Positions 22,526 to 34,151 of a stretch of DNA of 64,000 nucleotides are shown piece by piece. Origin of the DNA: Ligustrum vulgare (lineage: Eukaryota > Streptophyta > Magnoliopsida > Lamiales > Oleaceae); NCBI GenBank assembly GCA_963555705.1, contig OY743172.1:21389446-21453445 (forward strand), in the 5' to 3' direction. The stretch's first letter is position 1, and the number at the start of each line of letters is the position of its first letter. The notes below the pieces were generated by a model. That model was given only the letters and a program-made list of their open reading frames with translations, was not told the origin of the DNA and made no database searches. Made by a program: the position numbers and the translations under genes.

Positions 22526-24914
22526 TTAAGAAGCAGGAGCATCTTGGGCAGAGGCGTCGTCAACTGGCTTTAGGGAGTCACCTTCAGCAACATCTTCTAG
22601 CTCCGGATAGAAGGCCTCTATCTTGGAAATGTACATATAGGGAAAATCCTCCTTCACATCCTTTAAGGCCATCCTAGCACCGATGTTGCCAAAAACCTTT
22701 TGCATCATCCCATACTCATCAATGTACTCAAAGGTATCCTTGAAATGTTGAATACCTTCAGCCACTTTGGCCTCAAAACTCAGCTCTAGAATCCTACACT
22801 TCTCTTCTACTTGAGCTAAGGCATCCTTATCCTTTTGTCGGGCTTCCTTTTCTGATTCCAGCTTTCTTGTCAGTTCGGCAACTTTGTTTAAGAGTTGCAT
22901 TTTCATGATGTTGGTTTCAATAAGAGCTTCAGAAGTCATTTTCTGGGCCTCAATAGCATTGTCATATTTTTTGTAAAGGTTAGCCACGTCCGCCTCTGCA
23001 GAAATCAGGTCTTTCCTCAGCCTCTCATTATCCTCCCTTAGGGCCCTTAAAGCATTCCGCTCACCTTTAAGAGAGCTTTGGGTCGTGGCAAAGAGCCCTT
23101 GAGGTCTTTGTCTCTTTCACAAGTCTATTAGCGTTGCGAATGGTGACCTTGACACTCACGTCCCTCAACTCTAACACTTGGACGGAGCACTCTGTCTCTT
23201 CAAAGCTTGCCTTGATCTGAGCCAATTCAGAAGCAATCTTTGGCTTCACACTGCCTACAAAGCTTGGAACTTCAGAAGGCTCTGTGTTCTTAAACAGACC
23301 AGAGGGTCGGGGAGAAGTATCACTTAAGGGAGTGTCAATGCTATGAGAAATGCTGTCCTGCCTTTCCTTAACCTCTTCAAGGGAGGTTGCTCCTTGAACA
23401 CCACCTCGACTGCATCGTCATCACCATCCCCCAGTCCCCCAAGCACAGTTTGTTTGGGCTCCACTCCTTTCCTCTTAGCCTTTTCTTGACCTAAAACCAA
23501 CTCGGAACCATGCTCCTTCATAGCCAGGAGTTGCTGCGTGGACAAAGTCATGGAGGAGGAGCCACAGGTTTCGAGGCACCCGAACCAACTGGAATAGTAG
23601 CCTTTCCAGAAATCGCCTCTAGAGCATTGGAAGCCTCCTTAGAAGCTTCCAAATGAAAGCCAACAAGAACGATTTCCTGGTCTCTCTTCCTCGCTACCAT
23701 GATCGGAGGAATTTTCTTGGCCTTAAGATCTTTCAATGAGATTCTTGGGATATTCTCATGACCCCGTAAGTTAACATGAAGAGTTAAATCCAGAGTCAAT
23801 AAAGTTTTAAGGCAGTAAGTAATGACACCAGAAGTTTACCCATTTCTCGCATCAGACCGTGCTTAACAAAGATTCTATTTGAGGAAATGACCTTTTGAAA
23901 GGTGCCCCTATAAGCAAACAATTTCCTATCCACAACCAGATCCTCTTCTGGTAGAAATTGGGAATGCATTTTGTCCGAAAAATAAAAAAGGTAAGCTCCA
24001 GTCATTATAAGAAAAACCATCGGAAAAACCCAAATATCCTTTACATCCACATTAAAAAGTAAAAAGACTCACGAGGGCAAGAGAGAGTCTGGAGAACTGT
24101 TATTTCGGGAGCGGGGTCCAAAGGAGTACATTGCCAGTCTTCAGCAACCCAGAACCACTGAGTCCTCCATTTTCAATTGAGGTCGGATGCCCTATGATAA
24201 TCGTTGGGTAATGGCCACATGGAGTTAAGTAGTACCAATCATTAACATCCTGTTTGGTGTCCTTCTCCCTCCTTGCCGCCTTCTTCAAGGTGTAAAAGGT
24301 ATGAATAATGTGCAAAGAAATTGGATAGTGCGGGCTGATCTCATGTCATATCAACCAAGTCCCCATGACTTGAGTTCAGAAATTCGGGGCTACTTGATAA
24401 GAACTTAAGTTATAACTTTGGAGGAGGGCCAGGAAGAACGGATGAAGGGGCATACGCATCCCGTAGTCAAACGTATCGAGAAGCATTGCCACTTGGCCTT
24501 CAGGAGGGCAGCAGGGCCTATAAGATGGGCTAAGATGTATTACTCTTATCTCCCTAGGCAGTGTTAAAGACACCTCGGCAATACCATTTCCCCTAACTTC
24601 CATCGCAACCTCGTTAGACTCCCATGACTTAGGGTGTGGCTCCGAATCAATATGATATCCAGAAGCCTTATTTACGTAATGCACCTAATCTTCCACTTGG
24701 GCAATCTCCTCCTCGGCTAACCCTAATTCTTCCCTATGGGCTCTAAAGTGGGCCCTAGTGTCATAAATATATTTTGGTGCTCCGGAGGAGGAGCCCACTG
24801 CCTCTTCTCCATGTACATCTCTACTTTGTTTGCTCCGGTGCTCTTATAAGGATGTCGCTTCTTCGGATGAGGACTTGACCATAAGGAGATGATTCTTCTC
24901 TTCTTCGCTGTCAT
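22526..24914 (-). pseudogene. fragmented antisense ORF, Transposase_28-like ('putative gypsy-type transposon' protein)
   Basis: On the strand opposite to the LTR element, collinear open pieces lie at 24914-24723, 24684-24376, 24315-24100, 24050-23796, 23799-23548, 23551-23324, 23249-23067 and 22987-22526. The second has RMPLHPFFLALLQSYNLSSY followed by QVAPNF, the characteristic block of the plant Transposase_28 family. The third has DWYYLTPCGH. The last, about 150 residues, is a charged coiled coil (MQLLNKVAELTRKLESEKEA) ending in an acidic tail. Frameshifts and stops separate the pieces, so it is a pseudogene unless some gaps are introns. Tat-lineage elements are known to carry an antisense ORF between pol and the 3' LTR, which fits position and strand. 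Its function in the element is unknown. Confidence 0.68.
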
Positions 24915-25876
24915 AGCTACTCAAACATATTACACTATAGAATTTCCTATCTCGTTCATCTTGAGCTCTCTAAAGTAACGGGAACAAAAAACTAAGTGGG
25001 TCCAAGGGCAAAACGCCTCTGATAGGATTCACCATGACCTCCAAATTCTGGGGGGCCGTTCCCCCGACTCCTTCCATGTAACCTGAAAACATACTTACCC
25101 AACACGGGAAATGTGGAGAAGCACACTTAACAAGCACTCAGAAGAGACAAGGCTTTGAGAAAAGGAAACGATAAACACATGCAAAAGAAGAACCGGGGGG
25201 AAGGGGGGTTACCTGAAGATTAGAGAAAAGAAGACTCTTCTGTTAAAGTGAAGAGCTAAGGCAAAACTGCAACCAGTGGAACACTCGTCACCAACAAGAA
25301 CTCATCGGAGAAAAGAAAGGCATAAGAACTTCTTTGCGGGAAAGCAACAGTGGACTCACCCTTACTTAAAGCTCTGATTTTGCGTAAAGAGAAGAATCGT
25401 GAAGTGTTGGGGATCTTATAAGAATCTCTAGGTTAACCCGAACCATCGACACGTCTTACTATGAGAGCATAATAAACACTAAAGAGAAAAGGGCGATTCA
25501 ATGATGCGGATACGCTGCACACGCCTGGAAAGATGAGCGGTGTGGGAGTGCTCCTTGGAACTCACTAAACCATCATTGCCCTGTCATAAATGCACTTCAA
25601 GAAAGCGTGTAAACGCATATGGCAGCTGATTCATGGGAAAAGAAATCCAAAAGTTCTTTTTCTTAAATATAGCAATAAGGACGCTCGACTTTTGGAAATT
25701 GCATTGTTTCACCTAAGCAAATTTCTCCCCGAAAAGTGGAAGCTTCTCAAAAACTTCACACCATTCCAACCTGGACGACATCCTGTTGTCTTAGACTTTC
25801 CAGCAAGCCCACATTATTTGGTCTTTGCCAAATTTGGTCCGTACATGAATGAACCCACCAAATTTATGGGACTAGT

Positions 25877-26513
25877 GTTACGACCATGCTAAAAGTAAGC
25901 TGGACACGTCATTAGACCCTGGGCTAGACAAGTGACGACGAAGCCGAGGTGTCATATCATCCGAAGCACTACACAGCCGAACTCATTATGCCGAGCTGAA
26001 TCTATCCAAGGCGCCTACCTTGAACTGTTGACAAGATCAATCACAGTGTCAGAAGGATATGACCTTTCTACAAATTGTGAATTGATGTGACAACCTCTTT
26101 AAAGGGATGTAATGTTTGCTTTAAATGGTAATGATTATAATCAAATAAATAGATTACTCCATGGAAGGTTAAGAACTCGCCATATGTAAAGTGTGACATG
26201 TGTCATGATCTAAGAAAATCACTCTCGCTATAAATAGATCGCATATTCCCACAAGTAAGAGGTTAAAAACTTTTTACTCAAACTCAATATGCGAATCTCA
26301 CTCCGTTTTCTCTTTTTTATACACTTATATTTTGCGCACCAAATTTTATTTACTTGAAATGAGTACTAACTTAAGTATCAGAGTGCTAAAGGGAGTCACC
26401 TGACCCCCTTTGCATATTGATTGTTTGTCCTAGTGTGCAGAAAGTTCACGTGTTCAAGAGTAAGGAGTTTGAGATATGTTGATCCAAGGTCTCATCAGAT
26501 TTTATGGTCAATA
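25877..26513 (+). repeat. 3' LTR of the Tat-like element
   Basis: Starts TGTTACGACCATGC, ends TATGGTCAATA; lacks the ~45-bp GGTCCACATAGGACCC stretch present in the 5' LTR. Confidence 0.87.
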
Positions 26514-26825
26514 AAATCTATTGTTAATATCAAATTTACTTTGTATTTTTGTTTCAATTAAATTGTGTACTCCAACCCTACTTTAACTTGCAAAAAAAAT
26601 AAAATGGATGTTGATCGAGACATTTATATGACCAAGATTATATCAACGGTTGAACTCCAAACAATACTTCTAGAGAAAGAAATTCCTATTTTTTTCAGAC
26701 GTGTAATATTCACCATTGTATTATAAAAGTAAATCCATATCAAAAAATTGTCTTTGAAATATACTTATATACATGCAATCGCTGTGTAATTGTATGTATG
26801 TTATTTTATCCTGCTTGGCAATTAG

Positions 26826-26862
26826 TGTGTGTGTGTATGTATGTATGTATGTATGTATGTTA
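26826..26862. repeat. (TGTG)/(TGTA)n microsatellite
   Basis: Several GT units followed by about seven TGTA units. The flanks 26520-27230 are AT-rich without a gene. Confidence 0.85.
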
Positions 26863-26999
26863 TAAATAGTAAAATATGTATACATACGAATCCTTTTCTT
26901 TTCATTTCTCAATTACGCGTTATTCAAGAGTTACATTCTGGTCTACATGATGTGTTTTTGAAGCACAAATGGACGAATAGCAGTTGAAACATTTAGATT

Positions 27000-27890
27000 G
27001 GCATTATATCCTCAATGAAATCTAGAAATCATACTCTAAAACAATTACAACCAACGTTTCTTACGTCATCTTGTTTTTTTTTATGTTTGTATGGATTATG
27101 GAAATCTCACAATTCAATAAATATTAAAAAAGTGGAAAGTATTTTTCCGAAATGTTACCTTTATTATTTCATGGTCAAATCTTCACACTATCAATCGACC
27201 AAAAGTTACAATATTGCAATATTTTCTATAAGAAAACCCTGTTTGGTCCCAAATAAAATCAATTTTTTCTCAAATTTATTTTTAACTATACATTTTTATA
27301 GGACTCGCCACTTTGCACATATTTCTACAAATTTTCAACAATACATTAAAAAATCAACTTTGCTATAATCACAATGAGTATGACAATGAGATTTACAATT
27401 AGCTCTCGTGGTACAATCCAATTTTTCATACATCATATCATTTTTTAAATCAAAAAACGCAACACTTCCACATCATCTAATTATCATCTTCATTGTCAAC
27501 ATAATTGTACAAATAGCAAAATTCTTAAAATGTTTCTCAAATTTCAATTACACCAAAGAGACACTAAGAATGAGAAGGACAATCGTCTTATGAAATAATA
27601 AAAATTATAATTAACTTGATTATTATCGAAATTAAAATATATATTCCGACAGAATGGTATAATTATACACCTTTTTGTTGTTATTAACTCATGAATATCC
27701 TTTTTCTACAAAATTATGGTCAACTAGTTGGTCAACCTTGATCAATTCCGGGAAGTTTCAATGTCTTTGAACCATCAATTTTGAAAAATAAAAATAAATT
27801 ATTAATAAATTAATATTATTAACATATGTTCACCAACTCCGTACACATGTCCTAAATGAAAGCTTGGAAGATAAGCTAAGCTGCAGTCAA
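27000..27890. other. AT-rich spacer without a supported gene
   Basis: A PIF/Harbinger-like half element (CCCTGTTTGGTCCC near 27237) is visible. The open frames here (up to 117 residues) have a low-complexity, AT-driven composition and no motif. Confidence 0.4.
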
Positions 27891-27892
27891 TG

Positions 27893-28140
27893 TCTAAGTG
27901 TGGCAAACGGGCTGGATAGTTCTGTTCTGTTCGTGAGTTCGACTCGATTCGACTTGTTAAAAGCTCGGTTCGGTTGGTGAAAAAAGGGATTTGGGCTTGG
28001 ATTGAACAGAAAATTTGAATGTTGAACAGTTCGAATTCGGTTCGTGAAACTCCGGACTAGCTCGTGAAAGCTCAACAAGTCGCGAAATGCGAGTCAACCC
28101 ATTTCAGGCTGGTCAAGCTCATTTCAAGTCGCGAAATACA
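27893..28140. mobile_element. hAT MITE fragment, GTGGCAAACGGGC type
   Basis: It starts AAGTGTGGCAAACGGGCTGG and runs into GGTTCGGTT / TTCGACTCGATTCGAC subterminal words. The start closely matches the hAT left end at 63606 (TAGATGTGGCAAACGGGTAG). The right end was not identified. Confidence 0.55.
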
Positions 28141-28249
28141 ATAATTAACACGGTATTAGGGTCAAGTAAAATATTATTTCGTCGATATAAAAAAATGATT
28201 AATAGTCATGAATTCGATTTGAGCATCATGAAACGTGCAATGATAGTAT

Positions 28250-29290
28250 TTTAAAGTGTTTGGAAATAAAATAAATTGGTTTATAAATCAATTTATAAAT
28301 TACGCAATTTTTTAAATTACATACACATTTTGTTTCTCCATTTTTTAATCACTATTTTTATTTCAAAGTTATAAATAAACCAGTTTATAAATCAAACAAT
28401 GTTACTAGACAAGAAATTTTTAAATAATACAATTCTTCAAACCACATTTTATCTACACACATTCTCTCTTCACTTTTGAATGACATATTTTATCTCGAAA
28501 ATATAAAAAAAATATTTGTAAACAAAAAACTTTTAATAAAAATGTATTAAACGTAACGTAGTTAAATTAGTGGAGTATTGATTACTCGAAGAAGTCAATT
28601 ATCCACCGGAGTTGGATTGACTTAAAAACTTAACGAATTTTACTTTATTAAAGGGGAGTTAAAATTTGATATGTTGTTTACCGCAATCATTAGTAATTAT
28701 AAATCAATTTAGCCGTGTTCGGTAACTATTATAACACTTTTGTCGAGTATTATTTGTGTTTTCTAGATAGAATTTATAGTTAAAAAGTAGTTTGGAGAAA
28801 TGTGTATGGTTAAAAAGTGATTTGAGAAAATGTATTGATTATATCGCTTGGAATATTTCATTTTGCCGAACGCATACTTATAAATAAGTCAATTTTTCAA
28901 ACTATTTTTTTACAACACATCATTGAAGAATTTTTTTTTTACACTATTCTTGTTTTTCTTAAGTATCTCTATTGTGCTAGATTCTATAGAAATGGAAAAC
29001 ACGACAAACTATGTGTTTGCTGTTTATAAGCATCCGTTTGATAAATAAAATAAATAAATTTATAAATTATACAATTTTTTAAATCATTTTTTAATTACAC
29101 ATATTGTCTCTATCCAATTTTTAACCATTAATTTTTACCTCAAAATCATAAATAAACCAGTTTTCTAAACTACTTTTTAATCTAATACATTTTTTGAAAT
29201 ATCTTTTTAACCACATATTTTACATAAAAAAATAATATTTTTTATTAATAAACAAAATTTAGCTGCCAAACATTTTTTTTTTTTATAGTA
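28250..29290. repeat. cluster of TTTGGTAA-family MITEs
   Basis: At least four family members lie side by side: 28257-28410, about 28410-28525, 28711-28875 (ends GTTCGGTAAC and GCCGAACGC) and 29029-29166, with a further fragment to 29290. Shared words are TTTATAAATCAATTTATAAATTA, TTTTTAACCA, TTTTACCTCAAAATC and AATAAACCAGTTT. No gene. Confidence 0.6.
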
Positions 29291-29759
29291 TTGATTTTAC
29301 CAATATTAGTTTTATATTTTTTGAAGATCGTTTTGCTAATGAATAATTATCTATTACCCTAACCGTGCAATGCATAGTCCTGCATTATCTTTCGAGACTC
29401 GAGGTATGGCCAAACATTAAACAATTTTCAGGAAATTGAATGGAAGAAAGTGGAGCTTTTTGAAGAAAACGCAGTCAAGCAAGAATAAAAGAGAAAATCT
29501 AAATGGATTTATATTTGACTTCGTCTGATGATTTTTTAGCAACGCTCACTTTGAATCTCACATTCTCCAAAATAATAATAATAATAAATATTTTTTACGT
29601 TATTCCTGACTTTTTTTTAAAACAAACAGTGAATAATCAATTCATGTGAGAACTTCAAAAGTGAAATGTTTGACATTTTCAAAAGGGTCGAAAGTTGTTT
29701 TTCTGAACTTTGAAAAATATACTGTAAGCAAGTGCGCATAGCATGAATTTCCGGATCGA

Positions 29760-29945
29760 GATAAATTGAATTCATATAGTTGAGAGGAGTTTATGACATT
29801 GTTGCACAATACACGAATTGTCTCATGAGAAGGATTTTTTTACCCAAGCTTGGTTGATGCTTCCTCATGGATTCGAACTCGTAACGTTAAAAGGTTGTTG
29901 AGTGATCACCAATATCACTAGAGCACACAGTCAAGTTCATTTTTA
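29760..29945 (-). mobile_element. tRNA-derived SINE (minus strand), with an inverted relic at 30015-30110
   Basis: The reverse complement reads GCTCTAGTGATATTGGTGAT, an A-box-like tRNA segment. GAGTTCGAATCC, a near-consensus RNA polymerase III B box, follows about 40 bases later, then a SINE-like body. A second, more decayed copy of the same head (GATCACTCAACAAACCTCTT, then TTCGAGAC) lies at about 30015-30110 on the plus strand, so two heads face each other. Confidence 0.6.
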
Positions 29946-30413
29946 TGAAACAAATCGTGTGTTGTAGGATACCACGGAATACTAGCAACATAAAAATACT
30001 AGTTTTTATGTTGATAGTTGCTTTAACACTACCAGAGATCACTCAACAAACCTCTTAAAATTGAGAATGACTATTCGAGACGCAGCTAAACTTGAGATAA
30101 AACTTCATTATTAGGTGATAATTCTTGTTTTTGGGACGCAATCTGCTACTGTCAACGTATATTTTTTTATTATAATAATAATAATAATAGAGTTCGTTTT
30201 TATATTTAAAAACGAAGGGAATAATTATTTTTCCAAAATCAAAAGGAAAAAAAAAGGGTGAAAATGGTGACCGACTAATTAGTAATTACAGCTCAAATTA
30301 TATTGCAAACATTTTTATTTTTCCGATCTCATCGTCGAAAAGTCCATTCCACGTGCTCTCTCTCTCACTAACCCAAACACCAAGACCAAAGTTTGTCTCC
30401 CTCTTTTTCTCCT

Positions 30414-30420
30414 TATAAAA
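30414..30420 (+). promoter_or_regulatory. TATA box of the IQM gene
   Basis: TATAAAA follows a CT-rich stretch (TCTCTCTCTCAC, TCCCTCTTTTTCTCC) about 190 bases before the leader donor, as in many plant promoters. Confidence 0.6.
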
Positions 30421-30604
30421 ACATGCGCATAATGCTCTTGCAAACAGCTCTGAATAGCAAAAACAACCCAAAAAAATTGAACCCATTATCACTCTTTTGT
30501 TAAATCACGACTAATATTTTCTCTCATATTCAATTGATTCGGATCCTCTATCCATTCTTTATCTCTTGAGAGATTTCTTGGTTCAAATAGTTTCTTGCAT
30601 TGAG

Positions 30605-31277
30605 GTAAAGATTATTTTTGATATTTACGTCTTTTGTGGGTTTGTTTTACGTTGTGATGACTTGAATCCTTAATTAATCCTCTTTTTTTGGGTGGGATAA
30701 AGATGTGTGTTTTCAGTTAGTTGAATTAAATATGGCTTACCATTTCTGGGTGTTTATTTGTTTTTCTTGCTTGGTTATAGCTTGGCAATTTGCTTATGTC
30801 GTTTGCTTGTAATATATTGAAATTGTCATTTTCATTGAATGAGTTTTGTAAATCTTTCATATGTTTTGATTGGATTTCTGTGACGCTTGATTTTGTGAAA
30901 AATGATTCTGCTGTTCATACTGCCAAATTCTTGATTTACAGTACAATTCAGACATGTTTTGAACCAATACTTACTAATAAGAATTCGACACTTAATTTTA
31001 GTTTATGTTTGTTTCTTGCCACTACTGAGTATTGTCCAACTCATTATCAATGCAAGTTTCTAAGCTGCCACTCTGATTGAATTTGCTTTTTGTTGTTAGG
31101 TTGCAGCATTTATTTTTTCTTAGTTATGGTCATTTTACAGCTCATGGATTGCTTATCTTATTTGCAATAATTGAGTTGAATCTCTTTCGTGTGATTTTGA
31201 ATGTATTTGACACACCTAACCTCGTTTGATTCAAAGGACATTATATTCAAATGTTAAGTAATTGTTCCTCTTAACAG
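30605..31277 (+). other. leader (5'UTR) intron of the IQM gene
   Basis: Donor TTGAG|GTAAAG at 30604/30605 and acceptor CTTAACAG|GAATCC at 31277/31278 bracket 673 bases of T-rich sequence. The start codon follows 44 bases later. The open frame at 30790-31080 is intronic and is not called. Confidence 0.65.
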
Positions 31278-31321
31278 GAATCCAGCATTCATAGGTTGTC
31301 TCAAATCCATTTCGAAATTGC

Positions 31322-34151
31322 ATGGGGGTGTCCTGTTCGTGCCCGCTCGCTTCTTATATTGATTTAGAGACTGGTTTTCAATCAGTCCTAATAAAATCAA
31401 TCAACTTTGGAGAGGATGAACAGAAGACACCAGTTCGATCTGTCGGCTACCAGGAAAACCATTCGAAACCGAAAATATTGATGTCAGTAGGTTCGGGGGA
31501 AATGATGGTAGAAGAATCCGTTATCTTCAAAAGAAGGGAAACTGAAATGATGAATAGAATCCCGCAAATGCCGATTTTGGATTCACAAAGCCCGAAACAT
31601 GAGGCTGCTATAAAGTTGCAAAAGGTGTATAAAAGCTTCCGAACAAGGAGAAAGCTAGCTGATTGTGCTGTTCTGATTGAGCAGAGCTGGTGGAAGCTAT
31701 TGGATTTTGCAGAACTGAAGCGAAGTTCAATTTCGTTCTTTGATCTTGAGAAACACGAGTCCGCGATTTCACGTTGGTCAAGAGCAAGAACAAGGGCGGC
31801 AAAGGTATATTTTTACCGATCTTAATGTGTTTTTGCAAATTTATTTTTCGTCAAAGTGTTGAATCATTAATCTTAATTTCCTTGTTTATGCAGGTTGGGA
31901 AAGGTTTATCAAAGAATTGCAAAGCCCAGAAACTAGCCTTACAACATTGGCTTGAAGCAGTAAGTAGCTCATTGTATCTATTTGTTGATGAAATGTGTGG
32001 TTGAAAAGCTATGTGTCCCATAAAAAAATTGTGGTTAAAATTAATTTGTTGACTTTGACTTAGATTGAAATCTGATTTTAATTGCTACCAAACAGGGGAA
32101 TAGTTTTATCTCACGCGTGAGCATAAATATACCCTTCGGGACGAAATTTACCTCAGGCTCTTTAGCATTTGTATTTTTTAAGTAAACCTAATATTTCTAT
32201 TGCGGATATTATGGGGAGCCATCTTAGTATAGAGAAATGGCACCATGAGAGAGGCTCGAGACTCTCCATTGTGAACTTATTCTTCTCATTTTTCAATGAA
32301 AACCTGTAGGGATGTATACGTAGCTCTCGTATTGAGAGTGAACACACTATAAATCTCCACGTTCCTTTGCTCTTTTTCCTAGTTTCCGCTTGCTTAATAT
32401 TATCATGGAATCAGGGATTTCAGTTTGATCAAAAAAAATTAAATATCTTGTATTGGGAATGGTCAGTAAACTAATTTTTACCTTTTCTTTATGAATCGAG
32501 TAGATTGATCCACGGCATCGTTACGGGCACAATCTGCATTTCTATTACATCAAATGGCTGAATTCTCAAAGCAAAGAGCCATTCTTCTACTGGTAATTAT
32601 CTATAAATTGAACTCGCTTATTTATTCGAAGATCTATATTATAGGACATGAGAGTATGGTGACTATATTAATTACAGTATTTTGACAATGCAGGTTAGAC
32701 ATAGGAGAAGGGAAGGAAGTTAATCTGGTCGACAAATGTCCTCGATCAAAACTTCAGCAACAGTGCATCAAGTATCTTGGTCCCGTGCGTGTTTCGTCCA
32801 TCACTGCATATTCTTTTCCTTTAAGTTGAAGCAATTTTTTTCCTCGACTTTCAAGAACTCGATTACCGATAATTTCTAACTGTCCTGCAACAGATGGAAA
32901 GAGAGGCTTATGAAGTTTCAGTCGAAAACGGGAAGCTCTTCTACAAACAAACAGGGGAACTCCTCGATACCGCTCGAGAACCGAAGGGCGTTAAGTGTAT
33001 TTTTGTTCTCAGTGCATCTCGGACCTTATACGTTGGCAAGAAAAAGAAAGGCGCGTTCCAGCACTCCAGTTTCTTGGCTGGAGGAGCCACATTAGCTGCT
33101 GGGAGGATGGTTGTTGAAAATGGCACCTTAAAGGTATCTGTATATATAGTGTGAAAATGAAAACTTGCACGTAGAAACTCTTACGGGTCTACATTTTTTT
33201 CTTTATTTTATTAAATCATTTCAGCAATTACTATATCAGAAAGTATTCTTGCTGGAAATTTTTTAACAGGCAGTGTGGCCTCACAGTGGCCATTATCGAC
33301 CGACTCCCGAAAATTTCGAGGACTTCAAATCATTTCTCAGAGAGAGCAATGTGGATCTTGCTGATGTTAAGGTACAGAGAAACTTGCCTAATATTTGTTC
33401 TTTTTTTTTTATAATTTTCACTAGGAGAAACCAGAATATCTGTGCTGAGTACTAATCTCAATCTCGTTTTGTGCAGCTCGATTCGATGGATGAAGAAGAA
33501 GAAAAAGAAGAACAACCTATTGGAAAGAAGAGCAGAGTACACTTGAGAACTAATTCATCTGAAGACGACTTGGAGACGGAAGAAAACTTTATCGAAAATT
33601 CCAATTCGGATAAAGTTAATTCAAGAGAAGATGAAACTGCAATGCAGATGTCAAGGTCAAGTACATATCATGGCTTCAGTAAAAATCTACCTACTCTTCA
33701 AATACCAAGCAACGATGATTTAATAGAGCGATTAGACCGCGAAAATCAAACAGCTGACTTAAATGCTGATGATTTCGTCCTGAAATCGCCCGTGGATAGA
33801 TATAAACCTGCTGAAGAAGATGAGCATGATGTAACTAAAGAGGAGACTATTTCTGAAGAAGCAATTCTGCGAAGGATCAATTCGCATAAAGAAATGAAGT
33901 CATATCAATTGGGAAAGCAACTATCTTTCAAATGGAGTTCGGGAGCTGGACCTCGCATTGGATGTGTGAGAGACTATCCTTCCGAGCTGCAATCACATGC
34001 TTTGGAACAAGTAAATTTGTCACCAAGAAGTGATCGATGCCTAAGATTAGACTCTCCGTCTGGTGCATCTACACCAGATGGCTGCAGTCTACTTCGTAAT
34101 AGTGTTTGCCATTCAAGAATGGAACAATCGCCATTGTGTAGAGGGTCTTAG
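31322..34151 (+). CDS. IQM: IQ-motif calmodulin-binding protein of the IQM family, seven coding exons
   Basis: Plant-specific calmodulin-binding protein; family members act in stress, stomatal and hormone responses. Exons: 31322-31804, 31894-31959, 32504-32592, 32694-32784, 32894-33133, 33270-33371 and 33477-34151. All junctions are GT-AG and in frame, giving 581 residues. One IQ motif lies at 97-112 ([16 protein letters not shown]), followed by the family block [20 protein letters not shown]. The conserved central domain contains [46 protein letters not shown] and [10 protein letters not shown]. The C-terminal third is acidic and variable but ends in the conserved [22 protein letters not shown] at the N-terminus would suit myristoylation at Gly2 with nearby acylated Cys; this is inference. 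The start is the first ATG after the leader acceptor. Intron 2 (31960-32503) has been enlarged by transposon remnants. Which IQM paralogue it is (IQM2-like seems closest) needs alignment. Confidence 0.95.
32110..32420 (+). mobile_element. truncated copia-type LTR with primer site, inside IQM intron 2
   Basis: The segment with AATGAAAACCTGTAGGGATG, GAGAGTGAACACACTATAAATC and CTAGTTTCCGCTTGCTTAAT ends TTATCA. TGGAATCAGGGA follows, a decayed copy of the tRNA-Met primer site TGGTATCAGAGC. It is the right part of an LTR plus the start of an internal region; no 3' LTR is present. It lies beside a PIF/Harbinger MITE fragment (to about 32095). Confidence 0.55.

Larger units (their letters stand above)
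18918..26513 (+). mobile_element. non-autonomous LTR retrotransposon with antisense ORF (Tat-lineage Ty3/gypsy derivative)
   Basis: Two direct LTRs (18918-19562, 645 bp; 25877-26513, 637 bp) start TGTTACGACCATG and end GGTCAACA or GGTCAATA. Flanks AAAAC and AAATC fit a 5-bp target duplication with one mismatch. The primer site TTTGGCGCTGTCTATGGG follows the 5' LTR directly, a form typical of Tat/Ogre-type Ty3/gypsy elements. The purine tract TTTATGGGACTAG precedes the 3' LTR. No gag, protease, RT or integrase was found in the ~6.3-kb interior. It holds two tandem arrays, a hAT insertion and a broken antisense frame. It must have relied on a partner element. The LTRs differ by several small indels, so the insertion is not recent. 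Confidence 0.87.

Noticed and set aside
29840..29945. Genuine tRNA gene on the minus strand
   Set aside because: A and B boxes are visible, but acceptor-stem and anticodon-stem pairing were not found; it fits a tRNA-derived SINE head.
30790..31080. 96-residue plus-strand open frame
   Set aside because: It lies wholly inside the IQM leader intron, is T-rich and has no motif.
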